Assembly (NCBI GenBank): GCA_022072085.1
Contig: JAJVII010000025.1
Span: 1-64,000, forward strand
DNA from: Phycisphaerae bacterium
GTDB lineage: Bacteria > Planctomycetota > Phycisphaerae > JAJVII01
DNA: 64,000 bases
Reading direction: 5' to 3'
Positions 33,218 to 41,250 of this stretch are shown here, piece after piece. The stretch's first letter is position 1, and the number at the start of each line of letters is the position of its first letter. The position numbers were made by a program, and so were the translations under genes. Below the pieces are notes generated by a model. The model did no database searches, was not told the origin of the DNA, and worked only from the letters and a program-made list of their open reading frames with translations.

Positions 33218-34030
33218 ATGACGATGATTCGTTCACAAGGATCGATCTCTCGCTCGCTCGCAGGCCCCTGTTACCTGATGACGTGTGTGGCGCTGGTCCT
33301 GTTGGCCGGTGCGCCCGCGGTCCACGCCGACGTGTTTCTCGATCTGACTGCCGTCACCCCAGGCGGACCTGGCGTCGGGACATTTTCCGGAACGCTTGGC
33401 GGAGTCACGGTCTCCGGAAGCATTTCCTCCGGCGGACCCGCCGCGTTCTTCTTCAATTCACCCGGATTCGGGATCGGCGATTCGACGATTGATGGCTCCT
33501 CGCCGCAGTTCAGTTATTCAAGCGTGTTCGGCCCCACGATCCCGGCAACGGATCGGGTCGGCTTCACGTACACAGCCACGGCGGGCAATCTTGTAACCCT
33601 GACGTTCAGTTCGCCGGTCACCAATCCCGTGTTTCACATAGCCAACCTGGACTGGGGCGCTTTCAGTTTTGTCGTGACGCCGGGTTTTTCGAGCCTGACA
33701 CTGCTCAAGGGAAATGACGGGCCGGACGGTGACGGAATCGACCCGGCATTTGGCGGACCGTCCTACAGCTTCGGCCTGGTGTGGGACCACACGCCTCCGA
33801 CAACCGACGCCACGGTACCCACGGTCTCTCCACCCACGTCGGGGGGGCGTTCGGCTTATGCGTCCGTGCGAATCGACGGGACGTTCAGCGCGATCAGTTT
33901 CGTGACCGATGCCATGGGCCCGTTCAGCGATAGTGGCAGCTTCACGATTTCGACCGTGCCCGAGCCGGCGACGCTCGGCCTGCTGGCCACAGGCGGCGCA
34001 CTGCTGATACGCTGCCGCCGTCGAGGCTGA
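33218..34030 (+). CDS. PEP-CTERM sorted extracellular protein
   Basis: A 270-residue protein with GAAGGGAGAC before the ATG. Residues ~10-36 are a signal peptide (LMTCVALVLLAGAPAVHAD). The last 26 residues are a canonical PEP-CTERM signal: VPEPATLGLLATGGALLI, then an arginine-rich RCRRRG tail. Such proteins are cleaved and anchored by an exosortase and usually coat the cell or biofilm. The mature part is glycine, serine and threonine-rich with strands like LVTLTFSSPVTNPVFHIANL, resembling other PEP-CTERM proteins of Planctomycetota. No exosortase gene lies in the window. Confidence 0.85.
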   Translation: MTMIRSQGSISRSLAGPCYLMTCVALVLLAGAPAVHADVFLDLTAVTPGGPGVGTFSGTLGGVTVSGSISSGGPAAFFFNSPGFGIGDSTIDGSSPQFSYSSVFGPTIPATDRVGFTYTATAGNLVTLTFSSPVTNPVFHIANLDWGAFSFVVTPGFSSLTLLKGNDGPDGDGIDPAFGGPSYSFGLVWDHTPPTTDATVPTVSPPTSGGRSAYASVRIDGTFSAISFVTDAMGPFSDSGSFTISTVPEPATLGLLATGGALLIRCRRRG

Positions 34031-34083
34031 GTCGCGCGCGTTCGCGATGGTAGAGCGGGACGCCCACCATCTGTTACCCCCCC

Positions 34084-34209
34084 CGCCCCGGCCGCATCAA
34101 GGCTTGCCGTGGCGAAGCCGAAGGCGAAGACAGGCTCGCCACGGCGTAGCGCAGCGAAGCCGGGAGGCCCTGGGCGAAGTCGAAGGAACCCCCCATGACC
34201 ACCCGGCAG
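34084..34209 (+). repeat. Interspersed repeat, copy F, split by a second palindromic repeat
   Basis: The left part CCCCGGCCGCATCAAGG (34086-34102) and the right parts GGGAGGCCCTGG (34162-34173) and ATGACCACCCGGCAG (34195-34209) are those of the repeat. Between them lies a hairpin element: GCCGTGGCGA (34106-34115) and TCGCCACGGC (34136-34145) are exact complements. The following GTAGC...AAGCCGGG matches the flank of the element at 25248-25285. A GCGAAGTCGAAGG string also separates GGAGG from the ATG. Confidence 0.65.
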
Positions 34210-34252
34210 TTGGGATGATCGGTGACAATCCGCACATCGTGCGGGTGCGCGG

Positions 34253-35131
34253 CTACTTGGCAGCCGGGACCTTCTCTGTCCGCACGACGACCAGGGCGTC
34301 GCCCTTCTCCGAGCCGCCGTAGAGGAAGCCGTTCTCGCGGTCCCAGACCATCGTGCCGGGCGCGATCACCGGGGCCTCCTTGAGCATGCCGGTCCGCTTG
34401 ATCCGCCCGGTCTGCGCGTCGCGGGCGAACGCCGCCAGGCCGTGGCAGTGCGTCCAGTATCCCCCCGAGCCGTCGGGGAGGAACATCACGTTCCAGCCCT
34501 TCACGCCGCAACCCATCGTCGTCTGCTCAAGCACCTCGCGGCTGGTCAACTCGCCGGTGGCCGGGTCGCGGTTGTAGATGACATACAGGTTGTCGGTCGC
34601 CTTGCCGTAGCCCAGCACCGAGGCGTAGAGCCACTTGCCGTCGGGGGTGATGACCAGCGACACCCAGTCGTACTTCTTGGCGAACGGGCCTTCGGGCTGC
34701 TCGAAGGTCTTCTTGTAGACGACCTCGCCGGTCTCCTTGCGATCCAGCAGGCCGATCGTCATTGGCGAGGCCGTGATGCCGTAGACGAACTTGCCGTCGG
34801 GCGAGACGCACAGCGCCCGCGTGGACAAGCCCCACACGCACCGCTCCAGACCCCTGCCATTCAGCGAGGCGACCTGCGCCGGCTCGCCCGTGTCGCCCAG
34901 GTGAAAGCCGATCAGCCCCGCCCCGCGGAGGGCCTTCACGTAAAGATCCTTCCCGTCCGGGCTGACGATCACCGCGCCGCAGATACCCGGGCACTTGGCC
35001 GACCCCTTCTCCGTCGGCTTGCCCGTGGCCGGGTCCACTTCGTACCAGTGCATCGCGCTGCCCCCGCCGTGCGGCACGGCATAGAGTCGGCCGCCCGCGG
35101 CCGCCAGGTCGTAGCTGCCGTCAACGTCCAT
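34253..35131 (-). CDS. Lactonase-type beta-propeller, 5'-truncated
   Basis: The ATG at 35131 would give 292 residues, but the same frame stays open and propeller-like upstream to a TAA at about 35248 (IHIATGTHVAQICPFPLTEA), with no usable start codon and no signal peptide. Blades follow the 7-bladed lactonase/YVTN style: AVIVSPDGKDLYVKALRGAG, ALCVSPDGKFVYGITAS, LVITPDGKWLYASVLGYGK, VWDRENGFLYGGSEKGDAL. Intact family members are ~350-400 residues and exported. The gene is probably decayed, cut when the AraC gene was placed 20 bases upstream; the alternative is a non-standard start. Confidence 0.6.
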   Translation of the reverse strand: MDVDGSYDLAAAGGRLYAVPHGGGSAMHWYEVDPATGKPTEKGSAKCPGICGAVIVSPDGKDLYVKALRGAGLIGFHLGDTGEPAQVASLNGRGLERCVWGLSTRALCVSPDGKFVYGITASPMTIGLLDRKETGEVVYKKTFEQPEGPFAKKYDWVSLVITPDGKWLYASVLGYGKATDNLYVIYNRDPATGELTSREVLEQTTMGCGVKGWNVMFLPDGSGGYWTHCHGLAAFARDAQTGRIKRTGMLKEAPVIAPGTMVWDRENGFLYGGSEKGDALVVVRTEKVPAAK

Positions 35132-35266
35132 CTCGCCGGCGGCGGCCAGCTTGCCCGTCGCGGCGGGCAGGTAGCGGGCCTCGGTCAGCGGGAACGGGCA
35201 GATCTGGGCGACGTGCGTGCCGGTGGCAATGTGGATCCGCGGGATTTACGAGAGGCATCCTGACAA

Positions 35267-36100
35267 TCATCGTCGCCAATTCTGTCGAAACTGTTCCGGG
35301 CTCTGGCCCGTCTCTCGGCGAAAGGCCCGGGCGAAGTAGTTGGGATCGGCAAAGCCGCTCTGGTAGGCGATGTCCCGGACCAGGTTGTCGCTGTCCAGCA
35401 GCAGGGACATCGCTCGCTGCATTCGCAATGACATGAGGTATTTCTTCGGCGGCATTCCGTGGGCGCGCCGGAACCGGCGCGAAAGCAGACTGCGGTGAAC
35501 GCCCATCTCGCGGGCCAAGCCGCGAATGCTGAAGTCCGGGTCGGCCAGTCGACGGGACATCTGGTCGCGTGCGTCGGCCTCACCTGGGAACTCCAGCTCG
35601 GCAGCGCTTAGCTGGCAGCCGTGGGCCGCTCTGGAGAGAATCGCGAAGGCGGTCTGCGCGGCAGCGACCTCGGCCGGGAGACTGACATCCTGAAGTTCGC
35701 CGGTCAGCCGATCGAACAGATCGACCGGAGGCGGACCTGCGTCCTTCGGGGAGGAGCCGGCCAGGCCAAACGAGGCCACCATTGCGTCGGCCAAAGGGCC
35801 GTCCATGGTGTACCAGAAGTAGCGGGCCCCCTCTCGGCCAGAGGAAGCGCTTTGCGTGCTGCCGCTGGGATAGACGAAGACCTGATTGGCTGTGACTTGA
35901 ACTACTCCTCGCCCCCCGCCGAACAGGATTGTCCCGGCTTGGCACCAACTCAGCTCGACAAACGGCTTAACCGCGGCCCTGTCGATCCGCTGATTCGGGC
36001 CGAATTCGTAGTAGCCGACAGATCTGGCTCCCAGCGGTGTGGCCAGTCGGGGCTCCCGAGATGTTCTGAACTGGTTTCGCCTTACACTGGTCATCGGCAC
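35267..36100 (-). CDS. AraC-family transcriptional regulator
   Basis: A 277-residue protein. Residues ~1-150 are a cupin-like sensing domain (VELSWCQAGTILFGGGRG, NQVFVYPSGSTQSASS, ARYFWYTMDGP). Residues ~180-277 have two HTH units: FSIRGLAREMGVHRSLLSRR and DNLVRDIAYQSGFADPNYFA, with the AraC signature FARAFRRETGQSPEQFR. The cupin WYTMDGPL style is typical of regulators of sugar-use genes. It is divergent from the aminotransferase gene (104-base AT-richer spacer) and may control that block. Confidence 0.85.
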   Translation of the reverse strand: MPMTSVRRNQFRTSREPRLATPLGARSVGYYEFGPNQRIDRAAVKPFVELSWCQAGTILFGGGRGVVQVTANQVFVYPSGSTQSASSGREGARYFWYTMDGPLADAMVASFGLAGSSPKDAGPPPVDLFDRLTGELQDVSLPAEVAAAQTAFAILSRAAHGCQLSAAELEFPGEADARDQMSRRLADPDFSIRGLAREMGVHRSLLSRRFRRAHGMPPKKYLMSLRMQRAMSLLLDSDNLVRDIAYQSGFADPNYFARAFRRETGQSPEQFRQNWRR

Positions 36101-36204
36101 AAAAGTCTAGACGAAGTCACATCATTCCTGTTTTCCTTCCTGATTATTGAGATATTCTACAGAAATGGCAATCTAAAAAGTCCATCCATGAAAGGCGCCT
36201 ACAC

Positions 36205-37500
36205 ATGGAAACCAGTCAGCCGCAGCCCGCTGCCGCAACCGTCCCGTCCGCCACGACCACAGAGGCTCCGGTCTTCGTCCAGACTGCAGACGCCGTCCAG
36301 GAGTTGGATCGTTGGGAGCAGGTGGGAGAAGAAGAGGCGCGCATGGTCTATGAAATGACCTTGCGCAACGAGTTGTCCGGCGGAACGCCCGTTGTGCGAC
36401 AGTTCGAGGCCGAGTGGCGGCGTTTGACCGGGCTGAAGTTCGCCCTGACCACCGTCAACGGCACTTCCGCGTTGTACAGTGCCCTGTTCGGCCTGGGCGT
36501 CGGGCCTGGCGATGAGGTCATCTGCCCGGACTACACGTGGATTTGCACGGTCTCGCCGGCCCCGCTGCTGGGCGCCGCCCCGGTGTTCGCCGAGAGCGAC
36601 CCGCGTACCATGATGATCGACCCCGACGACATCGCCCGGCGCATCACTCCCCGAACCAAGGCGATCATCGTCGTCCACCTGTGGGGCTGGGTGTGCGACA
36701 TGGACCGGATAGTGGCCGTCGCTCGCAAGGCCGGTGTGCCGGTCATCGAGGACTGCTCGCACAGCCACGGGGCAACCTATAGGGGCAAGCCGGTCGGCAG
36801 CATCGGCGACGTCGGCTGCTGGTCCCTGCAGGGCACCAAGCCGGTCAGCGCCGGAGAAGGCGGAGTGCTGGCTACCGACGACGTGGATGTCTTCGAGCGG
36901 GCCTGCTTGGTTGGCCAAGTCAACCGCATCAAAGGCGTCGACCTGGTGACCACGCGGTACCGGGACCTTCAACCGCTGGGCACGGGCATGAAGTTCCGTG
37001 CTCACCCGCTGGGCATCGGCATCGCCAGCGTACAGTTGGCAAAGCTGCCCGAGTTGAACCGCCGGCGCGGAGCCTACGTCGAACGGATCGAGGCCGGGTT
37101 GGCCGACGTGGCGGCCCTGGAGCCGATACCAACCTCGCCGGGCTCGCAGCGCGGGGGATTCTATGGGTTCCCGGTGCGTTTCCGAAGCGAACGGGTTGGC
37201 GGGGCATCGACTGCCGACTACATCAAGGCCTGCGCCGGCCGTGGGCTGAAGGTTGGCGCAAGCGTCTACCCGGCCCTGCACACCCTGCCCTACTTCGCCA
37301 AGGGTTTCGACCTGTTCACCGGCGGACGCGGCCCGCTGGTCGACGGCTGGCGGGGCTACAAACCCGGAGACTTCCCGGCCACCCGGAAACTGCTGACCGA
37401 GCTGTTGTTCCTGCCGGTGCTGTCCGACCCGGTTGACGGGGCAGCCGAGAAGATACTGGGCATCCTGGCTGACGCATCGGCCGCGGTGAGCAAGCTATGA
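36205..37500 (+). CDS. DegT/DnrJ/EryC1/StrS-family PLP aminotransferase
   Basis: A 431-residue protein. Motifs: ELSGGTPVVRQFEAEWRR at ~55, VNGTSALYSALFGLGVGPGD at ~90, DEVICPDYTWICTVSP, HLWGWVCDMDRIVAVARK, VIEDCSHSHGA, and SLQGTKPVSAGEGGVLAT with the PLP-binding lysine at ~212. The family transaminates keto-sugars or acts in cyclitol biosynthesis. The N-terminal ~35 residues (Q, P, A, T-rich) are an extra. Its stop overlaps the start of the next frame (ATGA). Confidence 0.88.
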   Translation: METSQPQPAAATVPSATTTEAPVFVQTADAVQELDRWEQVGEEEARMVYEMTLRNELSGGTPVVRQFEAEWRRLTGLKFALTTVNGTSALYSALFGLGVGPGDEVICPDYTWICTVSPAPLLGAAPVFAESDPRTMMIDPDDIARRITPRTKAIIVVHLWGWVCDMDRIVAVARKAGVPVIEDCSHSHGATYRGKPVGSIGDVGCWSLQGTKPVSAGEGGVLATDDVDVFERACLVGQVNRIKGVDLVTTRYRDLQPLGTGMKFRAHPLGIGIASVQLAKLPELNRRRGAYVERIEAGLADVAALEPIPTSPGSQRGGFYGFPVRFRSERVGGASTADYIKACAGRGLKVGASVYPALHTLPYFAKGFDLFTGGRGPLVDGWRGYKPGDFPATRKLLTELLFLPVLSDPVDGAAEKILGILADASAAVSKL

Positions 37501-37928
37501 CATCGCGCGAACCAACGTTGGCGGCAATCCGGCACGAGCAGCCCGACCTCATGCCCATCCTCCTGCGGACGGTGGCCGCGTTCGGGCCCATACAGTCCCA
37601 ATGGTTAGCTCATGGCAGGCGCATCGACCATCGCCTCTCACTGGGCATTGAAGACAAGGTGACTATGGACATCAGCCCGCAATCGCACCCCGACGTGACC
37701 GTCCGCGAGTGGTCCGACGACGAAGGACTCCGCCACAGGCTGGCCTGTGGGCAATGCCGGACGCCGGCTGGCCCAGTGCGAATGCGCTGCCGATGCACGC
37801 AAGACTGCCAGTATGAGACCGGCCTGTCGCCGCTGGCCGACGAGAACGTCTCTTGTGGCGTCGAGTTGCTGGTCAAGGGCCGCGACGACCTGCCGCGTCT
37901 GGCTGAGATTAGCGAGGATGAGACATGA
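37497..37928 (+). CDS. N-terminal fragment of a URO-D-like protein (probably truncated)
   Basis: A 143-residue frame that overlaps both neighbours by 4 bases (ATGA). It begins TSREPTLAAIRHEQPDLMPI, the typical start of uroporphyrinogen decarboxylase-like and methyltransferase proteins (compare 41251: TPRERLIRTLLCQPTDRAPM), then has DPDV-like SPQSHPDVTVREWSDDEG and CRTPAGPVR, which match the first ~140 residues of those ~370-430-residue proteins. The TIM barrel body is missing; the deacetylase gene starts where it would continue. Probably a relic, though overlaps at both ends keep it translatable. Confidence 0.55.
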   Translation: MTSREPTLAAIRHEQPDLMPILLRTVAAFGPIQSQWLAHGRRIDHRLSLGIEDKVTMDISPQSHPDVTVREWSDDEGLRHRLACGQCRTPAGPVRMRCRCTQDCQYETGLSPLADENVSCGVELLVKGRDDLPRLAEISEDET

Positions 37929-38743
37929 CGGCAAAGCCTAGACGGACCAGCGGACACGATAGGGAAGATGCTCGCAACATAGGCAAGCGACCGCAATCTC
38001 TCACGTGGCCGCACGGGGCACTGGCGGCTGTGTCGTTGACCTTCGACGACGCCCGGGTATCGCAGGTGGATGCGGGACTGCCGGTGCTGGACCGGTACGG
38101 CATCAGGGCCACTTTCTATGTGTCGGTCGGCAGCGCATTGCGCGAGCGGCTAGCCCAGTGGAAGCAGGCGAAAGCGAACGGTCACGAGATCGGCAACCAC
38201 ACCATGACCCACCCCTGCACGGGTAACTACCCCTGGACGCGGGGCAATGCGCTTGAGGACTTCTGGCTGGAGCGCATGGAGTGCGAACTCGACGAGGCCA
38301 GTCTTCGGATCGAGCGGATGTTTGGCGAGAAGCCGCTGACGTTTGCCTATCCCTGCGGCCAGACTTTTGTAGGCCGGGGGCGTCGGGCGAGAAGCTATGT
38401 TCCGCTCGTGGCCCGGCGTTTTCTCGTCGGCCGAGGATGGGGAGGGACAACGCCGCACGATCCTGCGCGGGGAGACTTGGCTCAAGCGTGGTCGATTGCG
38501 ATGGATGGAAAGACGTTCACGCAACTCAGGGCTGAGATCGAACGGGCGGCGACACGAGGCGCATGGCTGATCCTGGTCGGCCACGAGGTCGGGCGCCGCG
38601 GCGACACGCCGTACCACACCACATCACGGCACACATTGGCCCGGTTGTGCCGCCATCTTCGGGACGCCCGGCAAGAGCTTTGGGTCGATACGGTGGCGGC
38701 CGTGGGAGCGTTTATCGAAGCAGGCCAGCCAGCGGTTCGGTGA
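37925..38743 (+). CDS. Polysaccharide deacetylase (NodB/CE4 family)
   Basis: A 272-residue protein. NodB motifs: AAVSLTFDDARVSQVD (TFDD) at ~35-45, GHEIGNHTMTHPC with the HTMTH zinc histidines at ~90, and FAYPCGQ at ~138. CE4 enzymes remove N- or O-acetyl groups from chitin, peptidoglycan or exopolysaccharide. No signal peptide is seen. It starts within the last codons of the URO-D-like fragment and sits with an aminotransferase and a dehydrogenase, which suggests a surface-sugar or polysaccharide role. Confidence 0.85.
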   Translation: MTAKPRRTSGHDREDARNIGKRPQSLTWPHGALAAVSLTFDDARVSQVDAGLPVLDRYGIRATFYVSVGSALRERLAQWKQAKANGHEIGNHTMTHPCTGNYPWTRGNALEDFWLERMECELDEASLRIERMFGEKPLTFAYPCGQTFVGRGRRARSYVPLVARRFLVGRGWGGTTPHDPARGDLAQAWSIAMDGKTFTQLRAEIERAATRGAWLILVGHEVGRRGDTPYHTTSRHTLARLCRHLRDARQELWVDTVAAVGAFIEAGQPAVR

Positions 38744-39007
38744 ATCCAACGATCATGCCGCTTGAACGGGCTGCCTTGCTCATCGCCGATTCCTTTCGCT
38801 TGTCAGCCGGCCGGACGTGCCATCAGGGCGATGATTACCCACCGGCCAGGCGCGTGTCAATGCGTATCAGCCCGTGCAGCACGCCGCCGCGCCGGTCGGC
38901 GGTTGCGGGCTACCCATTTCAATTCCCAGCCGGGCGGGTGTAGACTCTCTGCCAGCCGGGCCGCCGGGCTCGGCCGGTCAGCCGGGATGAACACGGGAGC
39001 CTCGCAC

Positions 39008-40090
39008 ATGAGCACGGCAGCGGAGCAGGCGTCGGGGCAGAAGACCGTTCGCATCGGCCTGGTCGGCGTGGGCAACATGGGACAGGCCGCCCATCTGCGG
39101 AACTACGCCGCCATCGACGGCTGCCAGGTCGTCGCGCTGGCCGAGATCCGGCCGCAACTCGCCCGCGCCGTCGCCGACCGTTTCGGCGTGCCGCGCGTCT
39201 ACGCGTCGCACGAGGAGATGCTGGCGAAGGAGCAACTGAACGGGCTGGTTGCCAGCCAGCCCTTCCACCGCCACGCCGCCCTGCTGCCCGAGCTTTACCC
39301 GCACGTGAAGTTCCTCTTCACCGAAAAGCCCCTGGCGATCTCCGTCGCCGCCGGGCAGAAGCTGGCCGACCTCGCCCGCGACGCCGGCTGCACGCACATG
39401 GTCGGCTACCACAAGCGCTCCGACCCGGCCGTCGAATACGCCCGCGGCATCATCGACGAATGGAAGACCTCCGGCCGCATGGGCCGCATGAAGTATGTCC
39501 GCATCCTCATGCCGGCCGGCGACTGGATCGCCGAGGGCTTCCTCGGCCTGGTCCGCGGCGAGAAGGCCGTCGGCGGCCTGCCCGGCGAGCCGCCACCGGC
39601 CGACATGGACGAAGCCACCGCCAAGGAATACGTCGCGTTCGTGAACTACTACATCCACCAGGTGAACCTGATGCGCCACCTGCTGGGCGAGCCGTACCGC
39701 GCGACCTTCGCCGACGCCAGCGGCGTGCTGCTGGCGGTCCGGGGCGAGTCCGGCACGTGCGGCGTGATCGAGATGTCCCCCTACCGCACGACGGTCGAGT
39801 GGGAGGAGTCGGCGCTGGTGGCGTTCGAGAAGGGGTATGTGAAGATCGAACTGCCCGCCCCGCTGGCCGTCAACCGCTGCGGCCGCGTCGAGGTCTACGC
39901 CGACCCCGGCGACGGCCAGCCGCCGCTGCGCACCACCCCCACGCTGCCGTGGGTCCACGCGATGCGCAACCAGGCGATCCACTTCGTGAACGTCTGCCGC
40001 GGCCGGGAGACCCCGCCCTGCGACGCAGCCGAGGCCGTCGAGGACCTCCGCGTCGCCCGCGACTACATCCGGCTGCGCTACGGCAAGTGA
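39008..40090 (+). CDS. Gfo/Idh/MocA-family oxidoreductase
   Basis: A 360-residue protein; GGGAG 8 bases upstream favours ATG 39008 (an in-frame ATG at 38987 is the alternative). Rossmann motif RIGLVGVGNMGQAAHLRN at ~15, then CQVVALAEIRPQLARAVADR; EKPLAISVAAGQKLADLAR, where the EKP lysine is conserved. The C-terminal domain includes HMVGYHKRSDPAVEYAR and FVNYYIHQVNLMRHLLGEPY. NAD(P)-dependent sugar or inositol dehydrogenases have this layout. The next four genes follow closely on the same strand. Confidence 0.88.
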   Translation: MSTAAEQASGQKTVRIGLVGVGNMGQAAHLRNYAAIDGCQVVALAEIRPQLARAVADRFGVPRVYASHEEMLAKEQLNGLVASQPFHRHAALLPELYPHVKFLFTEKPLAISVAAGQKLADLARDAGCTHMVGYHKRSDPAVEYARGIIDEWKTSGRMGRMKYVRILMPAGDWIAEGFLGLVRGEKAVGGLPGEPPPADMDEATAKEYVAFVNYYIHQVNLMRHLLGEPYRATFADASGVLLAVRGESGTCGVIEMSPYRTTVEWEESALVAFEKGYVKIELPAPLAVNRCGRVEVYADPGDGQPPLRTTPTLPWVHAMRNQAIHFVNVCRGRETPPCDAAEAVEDLRVARDYIRLRYGK

Positions 40091-40135
40091 ACGCGAGCCC
40101 GCGTGGCAATCGAGATAGATTCTAAAGGAGCCCCC

Positions 40136-41238
40136 ATGCCACCCGTCCGCTTCCAGAAGATCCTGATCTCCGACGAACGCTACGAATCAGCCGGCGTCTT
40201 CGACGTGAACAATGACGGCGTGCTCGACATCGTCAGCGGGGCGTACTGGTATCCGGGCCCGCGGTTCGACCGCAAGTGCAAGATCGGGCCCGTGCGAGCC
40301 GAAGGCGAATACTACGACGACTTCTCCACCGTCCCGATGGACATCAACGGCGACGGCTATCTCGACTTCGTCACCGGCGGCTGGTGGGGCAACTCGATCC
40401 GCTGGCGCGAGAACCCCAGGGCGACCCGGGCAAGCCCTGGACCGAGCACGTCATCGCCGAATGCGGCAACGTCGAGACCACGCGGGCATGGGACGTCGAC
40501 GGCGACGGGGAACTGGAGATCGTGCCCAACACGCCCGGCGGGCCGCTGCGGTACTACAAGCTCGTCCGCGACGCCGCCGGCAAAGGGACGGGCCGATTCA
40601 CCGAGCACGTCGTGCTCGACGGCAAGAGCGGCCACGGGTTCGGCTTCGGCGACATCAACGGCGACGGCCGTGGCGACTTCGTGCTGGCCAAGGGCTGGGT
40701 CGAGGCGCCCGAGGACCGCGTCGCCGGCCGGTGGACCTTCCACCCCGAGTTCGACCTGGGCAGCGCGAGCTGCCCCGTGCTGGTCGTCGACGTGAACGGC
40801 GACGGGCTGAACGACCTGATCGTCGGCCAGTCCCACGCCTACGGGCTGGACTGGTGGGAGCAGCGGCTGGTCGGCGGGCGGCGGACGTGGATCAAGCACC
40901 CCATCGACCCGGTCAACAGCCAGTATCACGACCTCTGGTGGGTGGACATCGACGGCGACGGGGCGTGCGAGCTGGTCACCGGCAAACGCTACCGCGCCCA
41001 CTGCGGCCGCGACCCGGGCGGCTACGACCCGGTCGGCCTCTACTATTTCAAGTGGACCGGCGAGGGCTTCGCCAAGCAGGTGATCGACTACGGGCCGGCC
41101 CGCGTCGCGACCGGCTGCGGCATCAGCTTCCAGGTCGTCGACATCGACGGCGACGGCCGGCCCGACATCGTCGCCCCGGGCAAGGACGGCCTCTACCTGT
41201 TCCGCAACCTGGGCGTCGCCCAGCCGATGGGCGACTGA
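40136..41238 (+). pseudogene. VCBS/FG-GAP repeat protein with a frameshift in a CCCC run
   Basis: AAAGGAG lies 6 bases before ATG 40136. The frame codes for PVRFQKILISDERYESAGVF and repeats such as VFDVNNDGVLDIVSGAYWYP and VPMDINGDGYLDFVTGGWW, up to WRENP at ~40416. Then the protein-like sequence continues in the -1 frame as GDPGKPWTEHVIAECGNVE and AWDVDGDGELEIVPN to 41238. One missing C in CCCC (40414-40417) would explain it. Joined, the protein has about 367 residues with six or more Ca2+-binding DxNxDG-type loops (DINGDGRGDFV, DVNGDGLNDLI, DIDGDGACELV). Real mutation, sequencing error or frameshifting cannot be told apart. No signal peptide. Confidence 0.65.
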
Positions 41239-41250
41239 GGTGCTTCGCCA

